DNA of 64,000 bases from Pandoraea capi (GTDB taxonomy: Bacteria > Pseudomonadota > Gammaproteobacteria > Burkholderiales > Burkholderiaceae): NCBI RefSeq assembly GCF_902459735.1, contig NZ_CABPRV010000003.1, positions 496,001-560,000 of the forward strand. Direction: 5' to 3'. The notes under the pieces are model-generated. The model had not been told where the DNA came from. It saw only the letters and a program-made list of their open reading frames with translations, and did no database searches. A program made the translations under genes and the position numbers. The stretch's first letter is position 1, and every line of letters starts with the position of its first letter. Below are positions 33,861 to 44,552 of this stretch, piece by piece.

Positions 33861-35075
33861 TCAGAAGCTATGCTTCAGGCCCATACCGAGTAAAAGCTGC
33901 GTGCGCGCACCGGCGTCGAGGCCGTAGGACCCGACCGATGCGGTCGCTTCCACGGCACGTCCCTGATTCAGCGTCTTGCCCACGGCTTGCTGATAGCCGC
34001 CGATGACATAAGTGGACGTGCGCTTGGACAGCGCATAAGTGACCCCCGCATTGAACTGGTTGTAATGCGCACCGATCGTGCCGTCGGACCGCATGCGCGT
34101 GTAGCTGTAGCCAATGCCGGTGTTGATGGCGGGCGTAAGCGCATAGGTGGCGAACGCATTGACGGTGTCGAATTTGGCCGTGCCGGTGAACAGCGACAAG
34201 TTATCGCTGGCGTATTGCGCGTTGGAGAACGACACACCGAGAATTGCGGGCCCCACGGCGTATTTCGCGCCGACGCGTGCAATGCGCACTTTGCTCGCCG
34301 TCCGAAAACCGGCATTGATCGGCGAATTGAACAGCGAACCGGCGCTGCTGGTCCATTCGCGATACGGCCAGTCGGGATTCCCGGTGAAGACGCCGCGATT
34401 GCTGCCGCCATCGGCGAAGAAGTAGCCCGCCGCCAGTGCGATCGGGCCGTTGCTGTAGGCACCCGCCAGACCGTAAGACCGGCCCGCGCCTTCCTTGCCC
34501 GCGACGTTGCCGGTCGCGTACATCCCTTCGAATTGCAGGCCGCCGAAGTTCGGCGTGGCGTAGCGGATCGCGTTGTTGATGCGCGCGCCGTTGTCGTAGT
34601 TGTCGACGTCGCCCGGTGTGGCGAAGAAGCCGCCGAAGACGCCGTCGGCGGTCAGGCCCTGCACGAGGTTGACGACCGGGTCGTACTGACGGCCGATCGT
34701 GACTTCGCCCCATTCGGCGCTTCTCAGACCGACGATGGCTTTGCGGCCGAAGGCCAGACCGCCATTGCCCATGCTGCCGTTCACGGCGTTGAAGCCGCTC
34801 TCGATCTGGAACAGCGCGGAGAGGCCGTTGCCGAGCGATTCCGTGCCGCGCAGGCCCCAGCGGCTACCGCCAATGATGTTGCTCGTGATGCCGGAAAACG
34901 ACTCGGGGCCGCTGGCGCCCGCCGTGTGGTTGGCGTGCACGAAGCCGGAATCGATCGTGCCGTACAGCGTGACCTTGCTCTGCGCGCCAACGCTCGCCGG
35001 CAAGGCGAGCAACGTGAGCGAGGCGGCGAGCGCGAGGGCGCGCAGGCCGGTTTTCGAGTGTGGACGTTGGTTCAT
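33861..35075 (-). CDS. General porin, Burkholderia type
   Basis: 404 residues from MNQRPHSKTG; the longer frame upstream has no signal peptide. Signal peptide with ALALAASLTLLALPASVGA, then QSKVTLYGTIDSGFVHAN, the usual first strand of this porin family. Internal motifs GGSRWGLRGTESLGNGLSA, FQIESGFN, GRKAIVGLRS, VTIGRQYDP (loop 3 region) and a C-terminal strand LLGMGLKHSF ending in Phe. It is longer than and clearly different from the porin at 5618-6667, mostly by extra loops (GNPDWPYREW, TATPGDVDNYDNG region). Outer-membrane channel; specificity unknown. Confidence 0.93.
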   Translation of the reverse strand: MNQRPHSKTGLRALALAASLTLLALPASVGAQSKVTLYGTIDSGFVHANHTAGASGPESFSGITSNIIGGSRWGLRGTESLGNGLSALFQIESGFNAVNGSMGNGGLAFGRKAIVGLRSAEWGEVTIGRQYDPVVNLVQGLTADGVFGGFFATPGDVDNYDNGARINNAIRYATPNFGGLQFEGMYATGNVAGKEGAGRSYGLAGAYSNGPIALAAGYFFADGGSNRGVFTGNPDWPYREWTSSAGSLFNSPINAGFRTASKVRIARVGAKYAVGPAILGVSFSNAQYASDNLSLFTGTAKFDTVNAFATYALTPAINTGIGYSYTRMRSDGTIGAHYNQFNAGVTYALSKRTSTYVIGGYQQAVGKTLNQGRAVEATASVGSYGLDAGARTQLLLGMGLKHSF

Positions 35076-35302
35076 GGTGTCGGGCGCTTTTGCGCGCTTG
35101 GTTGAAATCGACACCGAGAATATTTCTGAACCCCTATTCGGATTCCGTATGAAAATTCCGAAACAACGTAAGTCCGCATGGCAGCGACCGCCACTCCCGG
35201 TCGCCAACGGATTTTCTAGGAACCCTCCTTAGGAAACACGCCCAAACCCCGCGAAAAGCGGTCACGCGAAGCGACCCGCTTCGCGCGTATCCCTCGATCT
35301 CG

Positions 35303-36193
35303 TCAGTTGTCGTCCCTGCGCAGACCCGCGCGGCGCAAGGCCACCCGCGACAATGCCGCCCAATCCAGTTGACCCTCATCGTGTGCAAGGCTGTCGAGGT
35401 GGTTGTCACGCAACACGCTCGCAAATGGCAGCGGCACGTTCGCCGCTTCTCCGGCAAGCAAGGCGAGGCGCACGTCCTTGGCGCCGAGTGCCAGTTTGAA
35501 TCCCGCCGGTTCGAAGACTTGTTTCGAAATGGCCGCACCGTATCCGGTGTAAGCGGGCGTGTTGAACATCGTCGTCGTGATCATCTCGAGAAAATCGCTG
35601 CCTGCCACGCCGTGCCCTTCGGCGAGCGCAGCGGCTTCGCTCATCGCCTCGATGGCGCTCGCGATCATGAAGTTGCCGGCGAGCTTCACGACGTTCGCCT
35701 GTTCGGGCACATCGCCGAAGCGCCAGGTGCGCTGACCCAGCACGTCGAACAACGGCTGGACCGTGTCGAGGACGTCGGCGGCGCCGGCGGCCAGAATGTT
35801 GAGCTTGCCGGCTTCGGCGACGTTCACGCGGCCGAGCACCGGTGCCGCGACATACCGCAGGCCGAGCGCCTCGCATTGCGTGCGCATTTCGCGGGCGAAC
35901 GCGAGCGACACAGTCGCCATGTTCACGACGATGGCGCCAGGCGTGAGCGCGCTCAGGGCGCCGCCGTCGACCAGCACGGTGCGCGAGGTGTCGTCGTCCG
36001 CGAGCATGGCGATGAGCACGTCACTGCCGAGCGCAGCGTGCGCGGGGCTGGACGTCGGCACGGCGCCATCGACCGCGAGCGCATCGACGGGGCCGGGCGA
36101 GCGGTTCCACACGCGCAGCGGGAAGCCCGCCTTGAGAAGATTGCGCGCCATGGGGGCACCCATCGTGCCGAGTCCGAGAAATCCGATGTTCAT
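35303..36193 (-). CDS. 3-hydroxyisobutyrate-dehydrogenase-family NAD(P)-dependent oxidoreductase
   Basis: 296 residues; AGGAGA before the ATG. N-terminal GFLGLGTMGAPMARNLLKAG (nucleotide-binding), VWNRSPG with the Arg typical of NADPH users, then AAPVLGRVNVAEAGKLNILA (substrate loop; many members have a GG motif here) and KLAGNFMIASAIEAMSEA with the catalytic Lys. Family members reduce or oxidise beta-hydroxyacids such as tartronate semialdehyde, hydroxyisobutyrate or succinic semialdehyde; which one is used here is unclear. Divergent from the AraC-type regulator gene 365 bp away, which may control it. Confidence 0.87.
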   Translation of the reverse strand: MNIGFLGLGTMGAPMARNLLKAGFPLRVWNRSPGPVDALAVDGAVPTSSPAHAALGSDVLIAMLADDDTSRTVLVDGGALSALTPGAIVVNMATVSLAFAREMRTQCEALGLRYVAAPVLGRVNVAEAGKLNILAAGAADVLDTVQPLFDVLGQRTWRFGDVPEQANVVKLAGNFMIASAIEAMSEAAALAEGHGVAGSDFLEMITTTMFNTPAYTGYGAAISKQVFEPAGFKLALGAKDVRLALLAGEAANVPLPFASVLRDNHLDSLAHDEGQLDWAALSRVALRRAGLRRDDN

Positions 36194-36558
36194 ACGTTCT
36201 CCTGAGGCAAAGGAAGGTCGTGCTGCGCGGGGGATGACCGCCGGCGTCGGAGGCCGACGCAAATCGCGCTAGCCCGAAGCATGACACCTGGCAGAAGATT
36301 TCGCAGTCGAGCCTTGTTATCGGATGCACGGGCATTGCGCGACGCAAACGAGGCTCGCCTTCTTCGGTATAGGCAACGCTGCTTGCAGGACTAACCTGCT
36401 GCGACTCCGCGGACTATCGATTCGCAAGCGCAGCGCACGGCCGGCGCGAAATTCGCCGTGGCGGCGGGTGCAAAGGTAAGATGCCCGCATATCGGTTGTC
36501 CTGGAGACGTACGCCTGCGCGTATGCATTGCCGATAGCCTCCGACTTTTCCATTCGCC
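36194..36558. other. 365-bp divergent intergenic region
   Basis: Between the minus-strand oxidoreductase and the plus-strand AraC regulator. I see no other gene and no clear palindrome; it should contain both promoters. Confidence 0.4.
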
Positions 36559-37362
36559 ATGACCGTCCGCTACAACTGGCCGAGTTTCAAGACCCTGCCG
36601 TATCCGGTCTACTTCCGCTACGACGAGTTCGATGCGCAGACCGCGTGGGTGCCGCATCGCCACGACTGGGGCACGTTCAGCTACGTGGCCAATGGCGTGA
36701 TGCAGATCGAGATCGAGGGCGCGCGGTTTCTCTCCCCGCCGCAGTACGCCGTGTGGGTGCCGCCAAAGGCTACGCATGCGAGCTTCAACGCGGAAGCCGT
36801 GATCTACCGGTCGGTGTACATCGACGCTTCGCTGGCGCGCGAGCTCCCGGCCCATGCCGCGACGTTGCGTATCAGCGGCTTGCTGCGCGCGATTCTCTGC
36901 GACTTCGCCGAGCGCGGCGTCGCCTGCCCGGCGACCGAGGCCGACAAGCGTCTCGCGCATGTGCTCGTCGACCAGATCGCACTGGCCCCGGCCGAGCCGC
37001 GTTTTCTGCCGCAGGCGAGATCGCCGTCGCTGGTGCGTGTGCTGGAAGCGTTACAAAGCGAGCCCGGCGATAATCGCACGGTCGAGGCATGGGCGGCGAC
37101 GGTCTCCATGACGGAGCGCACGTTCGCGCGTCACTGTCTGACGGAGTTGGGGATGACGTTGGGGCAATGGCGTCAGCGCATGCGTTTCTTTCGCGCCATC
37201 GATGCCCTGGAGGCGGGACGCACCGTGAAGTCCATCGCGTTCGATCTGGGTTACGCGACGCCCTCGGCCTTCATCGAGATGTTCACGCGCCAGTCGGGAC
37301 TGACGCCGGAGCAATTCCGGCGTCAGGTGATCTTCAGCGCACAGGCGCACGACTCGGTGTGA
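36559..37362 (+). CDS. AraC-family transcriptional regulator
   Basis: 267 residues. N-terminal cupin-like sensor (about 15-95: WVPHRHDWGTFSYVANGVMQ, FLSPPQYAVWVPPKATHAS) and C-terminal double helix-turn-helix (about 165-260: TVEAWAATVSMTERTFARHC, TVKSIAFDLGYATPSAFIEM, FTRQSGLTPEQFRRQ). This is the group with a small aromatic/amine-type effector domain seen in many soil proteobacteria. The effector is unknown. The divergent beta-hydroxyacid dehydrogenase gene is the most likely target. Confidence 0.92.
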   Translation: MTVRYNWPSFKTLPYPVYFRYDEFDAQTAWVPHRHDWGTFSYVANGVMQIEIEGARFLSPPQYAVWVPPKATHASFNAEAVIYRSVYIDASLARELPAHAATLRISGLLRAILCDFAERGVACPATEADKRLAHVLVDQIALAPAEPRFLPQARSPSLVRVLEALQSEPGDNRTVEAWAATVSMTERTFARHCLTELGMTLGQWRQRMRFFRAIDALEAGRTVKSIAFDLGYATPSAFIEMFTRQSGLTPEQFRRQVIFSAQAHDSV

Positions 37363-37392
37363 GTCGAACGGCGCCGTGCGCTGCAATGCAAT

Positions 37393-39414
37393 TTACCGCT
37401 TGAACGCCAGCAACTGCGCGCCTTCCGGCACCTGATCGCCCACGGCGTACAGCACTTCTTCGATCTCGCCATCGGCCGGCGCGCTGATGGTGTGTTCCAT
37501 CTTCATCGCTTCCATCACCAGCAGCGGCGTGCCTTTCTCGACCTTCGTCCCGGCGGGCGCGAGCACGGCGATGACCTTGCCCGGCATCGGCGCGGTCAGA
37601 CGGCCTTCACCGCCTTCCTGTGCGCCGGCCTGTGCGAGCGGATCGTGCCAGCGCAGCGTCCACGACTGACCGTCGGCGAAGACGTGAGCCGTCTCATGCT
37701 CGAAGTCCACGTGGCCCTGCACGCGACGCTCGCCGAGCGTCACGCGATACACGCTGGCGTCGTGCGTGTAGCGATACGGATACGTCTGTCCGTCCACCGT
37801 GAGCGTGCTCGCTTGCGCGTTGCTCGTGAGGATGACGTCCAGACGCGTCTCGCCATGATCGAACGACAGCGTGCGGCGGTAGTCGCCGTTCAGCCGCCAG
37901 CCGGTCGCCGATTGCCACGGCGAATGACGGTCGACGCTGTCCTGATACTTGCGCAGGCCGACGACGGTCTCGCGACCGAGCTGCGCGGCCACCGCCAGCG
38001 CGAGCGTCGTGGCGGGCACCGGGGCGGCAGCCGGGAACAGCGCGTCGCGATGGCGTTCGATGAGGCCCGTGTCGAGATCGGCACCGGCGAACGGCTCGCT
38101 GGCGACGAGGCGTCCGAGGAATGCGATGTTCGTCTGCACGCCGACCACGCGATACTGACCCAGTGCGCGACGCATGCGGGCGAGCGCTTCGTCGCGGTCT
38201 TGCCCCCACACGATCAGCTTCGCGATCATCGGGTCGTAGAACGGCGAGATGGTGTCGCCTTCGCGCACGCCCGAATCGATACGCACGGCCGCGGGGGAGG
38301 CCGCGCCGCCAATCTCGAACTGCACCGCAGCGGGCGGGCGCAGCGTCGACAGCGTTCCGGTGGACGGCAGGAAATTGTTGTCCGGATTCTCCGCATAGAT
38401 ACGCGCTTCGAGCGCGTGTCCGTGGATGCGCAGTTCCTCCTGCCTGCGCGGCAGCACTTCACCGGCGGCCACGCGCAACTGCCACTCGACCAGATCGAGG
38501 CCGGTGATCATTTCGGTGACGGGGTGCTCCACCTGAAGACGCGTGTTCATCTCCATGAAGTAGAACGAGCCGTCCTGATTGGCGATGAACTCGACCGTCC
38601 CCGCGCCCACGTAGCCAACGGCACGTGCGGCATTGCAGGCGGCCTCACCCATCGCGCGGCGACGCGCCTCGGTCATGCCGGGTGCGGGCGCTTCTTCCAG
38701 CACCTTCTGGTGACGACGCTGCACCGAGCAGTCGCGCTCGAACAGATAGACGCAATTGCCGTGCGTGTCGGCGAACACCTGAATCTCGATGTGACGCGGA
38801 CGCGTCAGATACTTCTCCACCAGCACGCGCTCGTCGCCGAAGCTGCTGGCGGCTTCGCGCTGGCACGAGGCGAGCGCGGCGCGGAATTCCTCGCTGCGTT
38901 CAACCACGCGCATGCCCTTGCCGCCGCCGCCTGCGCTGGCCTTGAGCAGCACGGGGTAGCCGATGTCGTCGGCACGGGCGTGAAGGAATTCAGGATCCTG
39001 ATTGTCGCCGTGGTAGCCGGGCACCAGCGGCACGGCCGCGCCTTCCATGAGCGTCTTGGCGGCGCTCTTGCTGCCCATGGCGTGAATGGCGCCGACCGGC
39101 GGGCCGATGAAGACGATGCCTGCTTCGTGGCACGCGGCGGCAAACGCCTCGTTCTCGGACAGGAAGCCGTAGCCCGGGTGGATGGCCTGAGCGCCGGTCG
39201 CGCGGGCGGCGTCGATGATGGCGTCGATGCGCAGATAGCTGTCGCGTGCGGCGGCGCCGCCGACGTGTACGGCTTCGTCGCACACGGCAACGTGCTTGGC
39301 GTGCGCGTCGGCGTCGGAATAGACGGCCACCGTGCGAATGCCCAGCCGTGCGGCCGTAGCCGCCACACGGCAGGCGATTTCGCCGCGGTTGGCGATGAGG
39401 ATCTTGTCGAACAT
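37393..39414 (-). CDS. liuD: Methylcrotonyl-CoA carboxylase alpha (biotin) subunit
   Basis: 673 residues; GGAGG precedes the ATG. ATP-grasp biotin carboxylase (about 1-450) with the glycine loop SAGGGGKGMRV (161-170), VEKYLTRPRHIEIQVFAD and FYFMEMNTRLQVEHPVTEM; linking BT domain; and C-terminal biotinyl domain with EAMKMEH, the biotin being attached to the Lys near residue 638. Carboxylates biotin with ATP and bicarbonate for transfer to 3-methylcrotonyl-CoA in leucine breakdown. Its partner beta subunit is at 45400-47007; between them lie liuC and the whole biotin operon. Acyl specificity is inferred from the liu context. Also called mccA. Confidence 0.92.
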   Translation of the reverse strand: MFDKILIANRGEIACRVAATAARLGIRTVAVYSDADAHAKHVAVCDEAVHVGGAAARDSYLRIDAIIDAARATGAQAIHPGYGFLSENEAFAAACHEAGIVFIGPPVGAIHAMGSKSAAKTLMEGAAVPLVPGYHGDNQDPEFLHARADDIGYPVLLKASAGGGGKGMRVVERSEEFRAALASCQREAASSFGDERVLVEKYLTRPRHIEIQVFADTHGNCVYLFERDCSVQRRHQKVLEEAPAPGMTEARRRAMGEAACNAARAVGYVGAGTVEFIANQDGSFYFMEMNTRLQVEHPVTEMITGLDLVEWQLRVAAGEVLPRRQEELRIHGHALEARIYAENPDNNFLPSTGTLSTLRPPAAVQFEIGGAASPAAVRIDSGVREGDTISPFYDPMIAKLIVWGQDRDEALARMRRALGQYRVVGVQTNIAFLGRLVASEPFAGADLDTGLIERHRDALFPAAAPVPATTLALAVAAQLGRETVVGLRKYQDSVDRHSPWQSATGWRLNGDYRRTLSFDHGETRLDVILTSNAQASTLTVDGQTYPYRYTHDASVYRVTLGERRVQGHVDFEHETAHVFADGQSWTLRWHDPLAQAGAQEGGEGRLTAPMPGKVIAVLAPAGTKVEKGTPLLVMEAMKMEHTISAPADGEIEEVLYAVGDQVPEGAQLLAFKR

Positions 39415-39517
39415 GTTGCCTCCGGAAAATGATCGATTTGGGCGGCGCTTGCCCCCGACGATGCCGCTTGTGACGGCAGGCCGGGGCACTTGCACCATTC
39501 TCTTTGCTAATCAGCTC

Positions 39518-39564
39518 GACCGCCACAGCGAATCGTCTTGTGCGATGTCGTCGCTGTGGCGGTC
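39518..39564. terminator. Long inverted repeat between liuD and bioB
   Basis: A perfect 14-bp stem (GACCGCCACAGCGA/TCGCTGTGGCGGTC) with a 19-base loop, 74 bp after the bioB stop (minus strand). There is no T-run, so it may be a processing signal or operator rather than a simple terminator. Confidence 0.5.
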
Positions 39565-39637
39565 GTTCGTCCGTCAATCCTTCTACGCTTGCATCCGTCT
39601 ACACCAACCTGTCAGCGTCGGTCGCCCGCCGTTCCGT

Positions 39638-40711
39638 TCAGTGGGTGGCGCAGGGCTTGAGCGGGTCGCAGGCGTCGGCGCTTCCGACGCCCTCGGCGTT
39701 TTCCGTGCCGAGCTTGTCTTCCGTCGACGTGCGCATGCCCAGGCGTGCGAGCAGCGCGCGGTCGTGTTCGGCCTGCGGGTTCTGCGTCACGAGCAGCTTC
39801 TCGCCGTAGAACATCGAGTTCGCGCCGGCGAGGAAGCACAGCGATTGCAGCGCGTCGTCCATCATCTCGCGCCCGGCCGACAGACGCACCATGGCGCGCG
39901 GCATCGTGATACGTGCGACCGCGATCATGCGCACGAAATCGAACGGGTCCACGTTCTCGTTGTCTTCGAGCGGCGTGCCCTCGACCTTCATCAGGTTGTT
40001 GATGGGCACCGACTCCGGGTACGGCGACATGTTCGCCAGTTGCGCGATCAGACCGGCGCGCTCACGACGGGTCTCGCCGAGACCCACGATGCCGCCGCAG
40101 CAGACCTTGAGTCCGGCGTCGCGCACACGGGCGAGGGTGTCCAGACGATCCTGATACGTGCGCGTGGTGATGATCTGACCGTAGAACTCGGGCGACGTAT
40201 CGAGGTTGTGGTTGTAGTAGTCCAGGCCGGCGTCGCGCAGTTGCTGGGCCTGACCATCGCGCAGCATGCCGAGCGTCACGCACGTCTCCAGGCCAAGCGC
40301 CTTGACGCTGCGCACCATCTCGCCCACGGCGTCGACCTGATGCGGCTTCGGGCTGCGCCATGCAGCGCCCATGCAGAAGCGGGTCGCGCCCGCATCCTTG
40401 GCGCGCTGGGCGGCGGCCACGACTTCCTCGACGGGCATGAGCTTCTCGGCTTCCACGCCGGTGTCGTAGCGAGCGGACTGCGGGCAGTAGGCGCAGTCTT
40501 CCGGGCAGCCGCCGGTCTTGATCGAGAGCAGCGTCGAGAGTTGCACGGCGTTGGCGTCGAAATGCTCGCGATGCACTTGCTGCGCGCGGAAGATCAGATC
40601 GTTGAACGGCAGGGCGAACAGCGCTTCGATGTCGGTAACGGTCCAGGGCGTGTCGTTGCGGCGCAGGGCTTCGTCGTGTCCGTGAGCGGCGGTGTGGGCG
40701 TGAACTTGCAT
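39638..40711 (-). CDS. bioB: Biotin synthase
   Basis: 357 residues. Radical-SAM enzyme that inserts sulphur into dethiobiotin. The [4Fe-4S] motif [12 protein letters not shown] has Cys69, Cys73 and Cys76; [23 protein letters not shown] and the [2Fe-2S] ligand region [17 protein letters not shown] follow, all family hallmarks. Extra residues: an N-terminal His-rich start ([10 protein letters not shown]) and a C-terminal tail with two Cys ([11 protein letters not shown]). Last gene of the bioA-F-D-B operon, separated from bioD by 71 bp. Confidence 0.96.
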   Translation of the reverse strand: MQVHAHTAAHGHDEALRRNDTPWTVTDIEALFALPFNDLIFRAQQVHREHFDANAVQLSTLLSIKTGGCPEDCAYCPQSARYDTGVEAEKLMPVEEVVAAAQRAKDAGATRFCMGAAWRSPKPHQVDAVGEMVRSVKALGLETCVTLGMLRDGQAQQLRDAGLDYYNHNLDTSPEFYGQIITTRTYQDRLDTLARVRDAGLKVCCGGIVGLGETRRERAGLIAQLANMSPYPESVPINNLMKVEGTPLEDNENVDPFDFVRMIAVARITMPRAMVRLSAGREMMDDALQSLCFLAGANSMFYGEKLLVTQNPQAEHDRALLARLGMRTSTEDKLGTENAEGVGSADACDPLKPCATH

Positions 40712-40782
40712 GGTGGGATTCCTTGAATTCTGTGAGTTCTGTATGTTCGATAGGTTCGACAGCGGGCGCGAGCGAGGTTCGC

Positions 40783-41592
40783 TCAGGGCGCCGCATGTGG
40801 CCGTGGTGTGAGCGACTGCGCTGCGCGAGGCAGCGCCGCATCGACGAGCGGCGCAATGTCGAGATAGCCGGAAGCCGTGGCGGCGTCGGGGTGCGGCAGA
40901 TGCGGCACACGCCCGAGCAGCGGCGCGCCGAGTCGTGCGGCAATCGCGTCGACGTTCGCGTCCACATGACGCATGTCCGGATCGACGTGATTCGCTACCC
41001 AGCCTGCGAGCGTCAGACCGCGCGAGGTAATTGCCTCGGCGGTGAGCAATGCATGGCTGATACAACCGAGACGCAGGCCGACGACGAGGATCACCGGCAA
41101 GCCGAGCTGACGTGCGAGATCGGCGGTATCCGGCGCGCTCGCGTCGGGGCCGAGCGGCACGCGAAAGCCGCCGACACCTTCGACGATCACCAGATCGGCG
41201 CGCGCGGCAATGCGCGCATAACCGGCGCGAATCACGCTGCAATCGAGCGCAATGCCCTCGGCAGCGGCAGCGATGTGCGGCGCGGTGGCGTCCTTGAGCA
41301 CATACGGGCAATACCAGTCGTCGGGCAATTTCAGATTGCTCGCCTGATGCAACTGCTCGACGTCTTCATTGACGAAGCGCCCGTTGTGTTCCGATGCGCC
41401 TGCCGCCACCGACTTCAGCCCGGCGCACACCAGCCCGCGACGGGCCGCGGCGTGCAACAGTGCAGACGAAACGAGCGTCTTGCCGATCTCGGTATCGGTA
41501 CCGGTGACGAAGAACGCGTGACGCGCGGGTGCCGCGCGCTCGGCGGGCATGCCGACATCGGTGACGTCGAGTGAGAGGTTCCGGTCAGTCAT
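40783..41592 (-). CDS. bioD: Dethiobiotin synthetase
   Basis: 269 residues. Makes dethiobiotin from 7,8-diaminopelargonic acid, CO2 and ATP. P-loop [19 protein letters not shown] (about 27-45), catalytic Lys in [22 protein letters not shown] and [11 protein letters not shown] are seen. It has an N-terminal extension of about 25 residues before the P-loop domain. The start overlaps the bioF stop by 8 bases, so translation is coupled. Confidence 0.95.
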   Translation of the reverse strand: MTDRNLSLDVTDVGMPAERAAPARHAFFVTGTDTEIGKTLVSSALLHAAARRGLVCAGLKSVAAGASEHNGRFVNEDVEQLHQASNLKLPDDWYCPYVLKDATAPHIAAAAEGIALDCSVIRAGYARIAARADLVIVEGVGGFRVPLGPDASAPDTADLARQLGLPVILVVGLRLGCISHALLTAEAITSRGLTLAGWVANHVDPDMRHVDANVDAIAARLGAPLLGRVPHLPHPDAATASGYLDIAPLVDAALPRAAQSLTPRPHAAP

Positions 41593-42793
41593 GCGCAGGT
41601 GCCTCCCAGTCGCGATCGAGCTGGTTGATGGCGCGCGTCAGACGCTCGACGTCTTCGGCCGTGTGCGCGGCGCTCAGGGTGACGCGCAGGCGCGACGTCC
41701 CCGGCGCTACCGTGGGCGGTCGAATCGCAGGCACCCACAGCCCGGCTTCGGCCAGTCCCGCTTGCGCATGCAGGGCTGCGGCGTTCTCGCCGAGGATGAT
41801 CGGTTGCACGCCCGTGGGCGAGACCATGTGACGCCAGTGCGTGAGCGTGAGCGAATCGCGCAGTTGTGCGATTCGCGCCTGCAACGTCGCGCGACGCTGT
41901 CGGCCTTCATCGCCCGCAATGATCTTTAGGCTGGCGAGCAACGCGTGCGCCTGCGACGGCGCCGCCGCGGTCGTGAAGATATACGGACGCGCCCGGTTGA
42001 TGAGCCACTCGACGACACGGCGGTTCGCCGCCACGAACGCACCGCCCACACCGGCGGCCTTGCCGAGCGTGCCGATGATGACGAGGTTCGGCGAGCGCAT
42101 GTCGAAGTGCTCGAACACGCCGTGCCCGTTCTCGCCGACGACGCCGAAGCCGTGCGCATCGTCCACGATCAGCCAGGCGTCATGACGTTCCGCGAGGGCC
42201 AGCAATTGCGGCAGCGGTGCGATGTCGCCGTCCATCGAGAACACACCGTCGGTGACGATCAGTTTCGTCTCGGCGGTGCTCGCTTCGAGCAGTGCCGCGA
42301 GCGCGTCGACGTCGCCGTGCGGATAGACGTGAGTCCGCGCGCGCGACAGACGTGCACCGTCGATCAGCGACGCATGGTTGAGCGCTTCGGAGAAGATCTC
42401 GGCGTCTTTGGTCGCGAGCGCCGAGATCGTCGCCAGATTGGCCATGTAGCCGGTGCAGAAGTACAGCGCGCGAGCGTCCACCAGATGCGGCGACATGAAT
42501 TCGGCGAGCGCGTCTTCGAGTTCCGCGTGGGCCTGTGAGTGGCCGCTGATGAGGTGCGATGCCCCGCTGCCGGCGCCGTAGCGCTGCGCGCCTTCGACCA
42601 GCGCGTCGACAACTTTCGGATGGGCGGCGAGGCCGAGATAGTCGTTGCTGGCGAAAGCGAGAACAGGGCGGCCGTCGGCTTCCACGTGCGGACGGCACGG
42701 GGTGGATACCACGCGATGGCGACGGCGCAAATGCTGGCGGTCGATTTCCGCGAGGCCGGCGTCGAGACGATCGAGCAAGGGATGCTGCGTCAT
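41585..42793 (-). CDS. bioF: 8-amino-7-oxononanoate synthase
   Basis: 402 residues from [17 protein letters not shown] enzyme that condenses alanine with pimeloyl-ACP/Co[31 protein letters not shown], the PLP phosphate site and [10 protein letters not shown], and the Schiff-base Lys in [11 protein letters not shown] are all present; the end matches family length. The ATG overlaps the bioA stop as ATGA. Much longer in-frame sequence upstream is bioA shadow. Confidence 0.96.
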   Translation of the reverse strand: MTQHPLLDRLDAGLAEIDRQHLRRRHRVVSTPCRPHVEADGRPVLAFASNDYLGLAAHPKVVDALVEGAQRYGAGSGASHLISGHSQAHAELEDALAEFMSPHLVDARALYFCTGYMANLATISALATKDAEIFSEALNHASLIDGARLSRARTHVYPHGDVDALAALLEASTAETKLIVTDGVFSMDGDIAPLPQLLALAERHDAWLIVDDAHGFGVVGENGHGVFEHFDMRSPNLVIIGTLGKAAGVGGAFVAANRRVVEWLINRARPYIFTTAAAPSQAHALLASLKIIAGDEGRQRRATLQARIAQLRDSLTLTHWRHMVSPTGVQPIILGENAAALHAQAGLAEAGLWVPAIRPPTVAPGTSRLRVTLSAAHTAEDVERLTRAINQLDRDWEAPAHD

Positions 42794-44211
42794 GCCGTCA
42801 CCTCCGCACCGGAACCGATGTGTTGCATGGTGACGTCGAACGCCGCGAGCGTTTGCGTGGCGAGCCAGTCGACGGTGCCGTCGTCGAGCACGTAGGGCGG
42901 CATCAGGTACACCGTCGCGCCGATGGGGCGCAGCAGCACGCCGCGCGCACGGGCTTCGGTATAGAAGCGCTTCGCGAAGGCGCCGGCGGCGCCCTGTGCC
43001 TCCGGCAGCACGGCGTCGAACGCCAAGATCATGCCGCGATGACGGAAGTGCTTCGCGCGCGGATCGTCGGCCAGCGGCGCGAGGGCTTGCGTGAGGCGCG
43101 CAGCGCGCACGGCGTTGGCGGCGAGCACGTCGTCGTCGGCAAAGATGTCGAGCGTGGCGAGTGCCGCACGGCACGCGAGCGGATTGCCCGTGTACGAGTG
43201 CGAGTGCAGGAAGCCGCGCGCGGTGTCGTCGTCGTAGAAGGCGTCGTAGATCGCGTCGCGCGAGAGCACCAGCGAGAGCGGCAGATAGCCGCCGCTGATG
43301 CCCTTGGACAGCGTGAGCAGATCGGGCCAGATACCGGCCTGCTCACTCGCGAAGAACGTGCCCGTGCGGCCGCAACCGACGGCGATCTCGTCGGCGATCA
43401 TGTGTGCGTCGTGCTTGTCGCACAGCGCGCGCACGAGGCGCAGATATTCGGGGTCGTGCATCGCCATGCCCGCCGCGCATTGCACCAGCGGCTCGACGAT
43501 GACGGCGGCGATGCGTCCCTCGCGCTCGGAGAGCAGCGTGTCGAGTTCGGCGGCGGCGCGTCGGGCCACGTCAATGGGGCGCTCGCCATCGCGTGCGAGA
43601 CGCGCGTCCGGCGATGCCACGACATGCGCGTGGCGCAGCAACGGGTCGTAGGCATCGCGGAACAGCGCGACGTCAGTCACCGCGAGCGCGCCGAGCGTCT
43701 CACCGTGATAGCCGTTGCGCACGCACACGAACTCGCGCTTGTTCTCGTGGCCGCGATTGCGCCACGCATGAAAACTCATCTTGAGCGCGATCTCGACGGC
43801 GGACGCGCCATCGGACGCGAAGAACGCATGGCCGAGCACGCCGCCGGTCAACGCCGACAGCCGTTCGGCCAACGACACCACGGGCTCGTGCGTGAAGCCC
43901 GCGAGCATGGCGTGTTCGAGGCGGCCGAGCTGATCGACGAGCGCCGCGTTGATGCGCGGGTTTGCATGGCCGAACAGGTTGACCCACCACGAGCTGATCG
44001 CATCGAGGTAGCGCTCGCCGTCGGTGTCGACGAGCCAGGGACCTTCGCCGTGAGACAGCGCGACGAGGGGGAGCTTTGCCTGTTGCTTCATCTGCGTACA
44101 GGGGTGCCAGACCTGCCGCAGACTGCGCGCGGCAAGGTCGCCGGGATTGCCACGATTGCCCGCCTGGGTTGCGGCGGCATTCGCGACGTTAGGGCGCAGG
44201 GAGGCGTCCAT
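42790..44211 (-). CDS. bioA: Adenosylmethionine-8-amino-7-oxononanoate aminotransferase
   Basis: 473 residues; AAGGAG seven bases before the ATG. Transfers an amino group from S-adenosylmethionine to [33 protein letters not shown], the class-III aminotransferase residue in [18 protein letters not shown] and the PLP Lys in [14 protein letters not shown] are family signatures. First gene of the operon. No BirA-type operator was seen in the 341-bp region upstream. Confidence 0.96.
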   Translation of the reverse strand: MDASLRPNVANAAATQAGNRGNPGDLAARSLRQVWHPCTQMKQQAKLPLVALSHGEGPWLVDTDGERYLDAISSWWVNLFGHANPRINAALVDQLGRLEHAMLAGFTHEPVVSLAERLSALTGGVLGHAFFASDGASAVEIALKMSFHAWRNRGHENKREFVCVRNGYHGETLGALAVTDVALFRDAYDPLLRHAHVVASPDARLARDGERPIDVARRAAAELDTLLSEREGRIAAVIVEPLVQCAAGMAMHDPEYLRLVRALCDKHDAHMIADEIAVGCGRTGTFFASEQAGIWPDLLTLSKGISGGYLPLSLVLSRDAIYDAFYDDDTARGFLHSHSYTGNPLACRAALATLDIFADDDVLAANAVRAARLTQALAPLADDPRAKHFRHRGMILAFDAVLPEAQGAAGAFAKRFYTEARARGVLLRPIGATVYLMPPYVLDDGTVDWLATQTLAAFDVTMQHIGSGAEVTA

Positions 44212-44552
44212 CGTTGACTCCTTGGAGGGCCGGAACTCACGACGTGCTTCATCACGTACGTCGTAACGTGCACTGGGCACGTCGTTCGTCCGGCTGGCCT
44301 GTGCAGTGCAGGGGACTGCGGATTGCTGCACGTGGCCGGAGGTGGGGGATGGGCGCATGGTAGGCAAAGCGATTTGGCAGGGCAATAGGCGGAATTAATG
44401 CGAGAACTCGCTATTTTGTGAGCCGTAAAAAGATGTTATCGACAAGTTCGTAAATCTCGCCGGTAACGTTGCGACATCTCCGCTGTCACCCTTCCCAAAA
44501 AAATTTTGTAACCGATGAAGCGTGCCGATATCGGCGGGTGCGGCCTATGGAC
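44212..44552. other. 341-bp gap holding the bioA promoter region
   Basis: Between bioA and liuC. It includes an AT-rich patch (about 44390-44450) and an A/T run (CAAAAAAATTTTG, about 44499). I looked for BirA (TTGTAAACC) and BioR (TTATMKATAA) sites and found none. No gene supported. Confidence 0.45.

Noticed and set aside
37492-39432. A 646-codon plus-strand ORF opposite liuD
   Set aside because: Antisense shadow of the carboxylase, which has every family motif on the minus strand.
42559-44217. A 552-codon plus-strand ORF opposite bioA
   Set aside because: Antisense shadow; bioA motifs are complete on the minus strand.
44212-44552. BirA or BioR operator before bioA
   Set aside because: Looked for TTGTAAACC and TTATMKATAA patterns and their complements; neither occurs.
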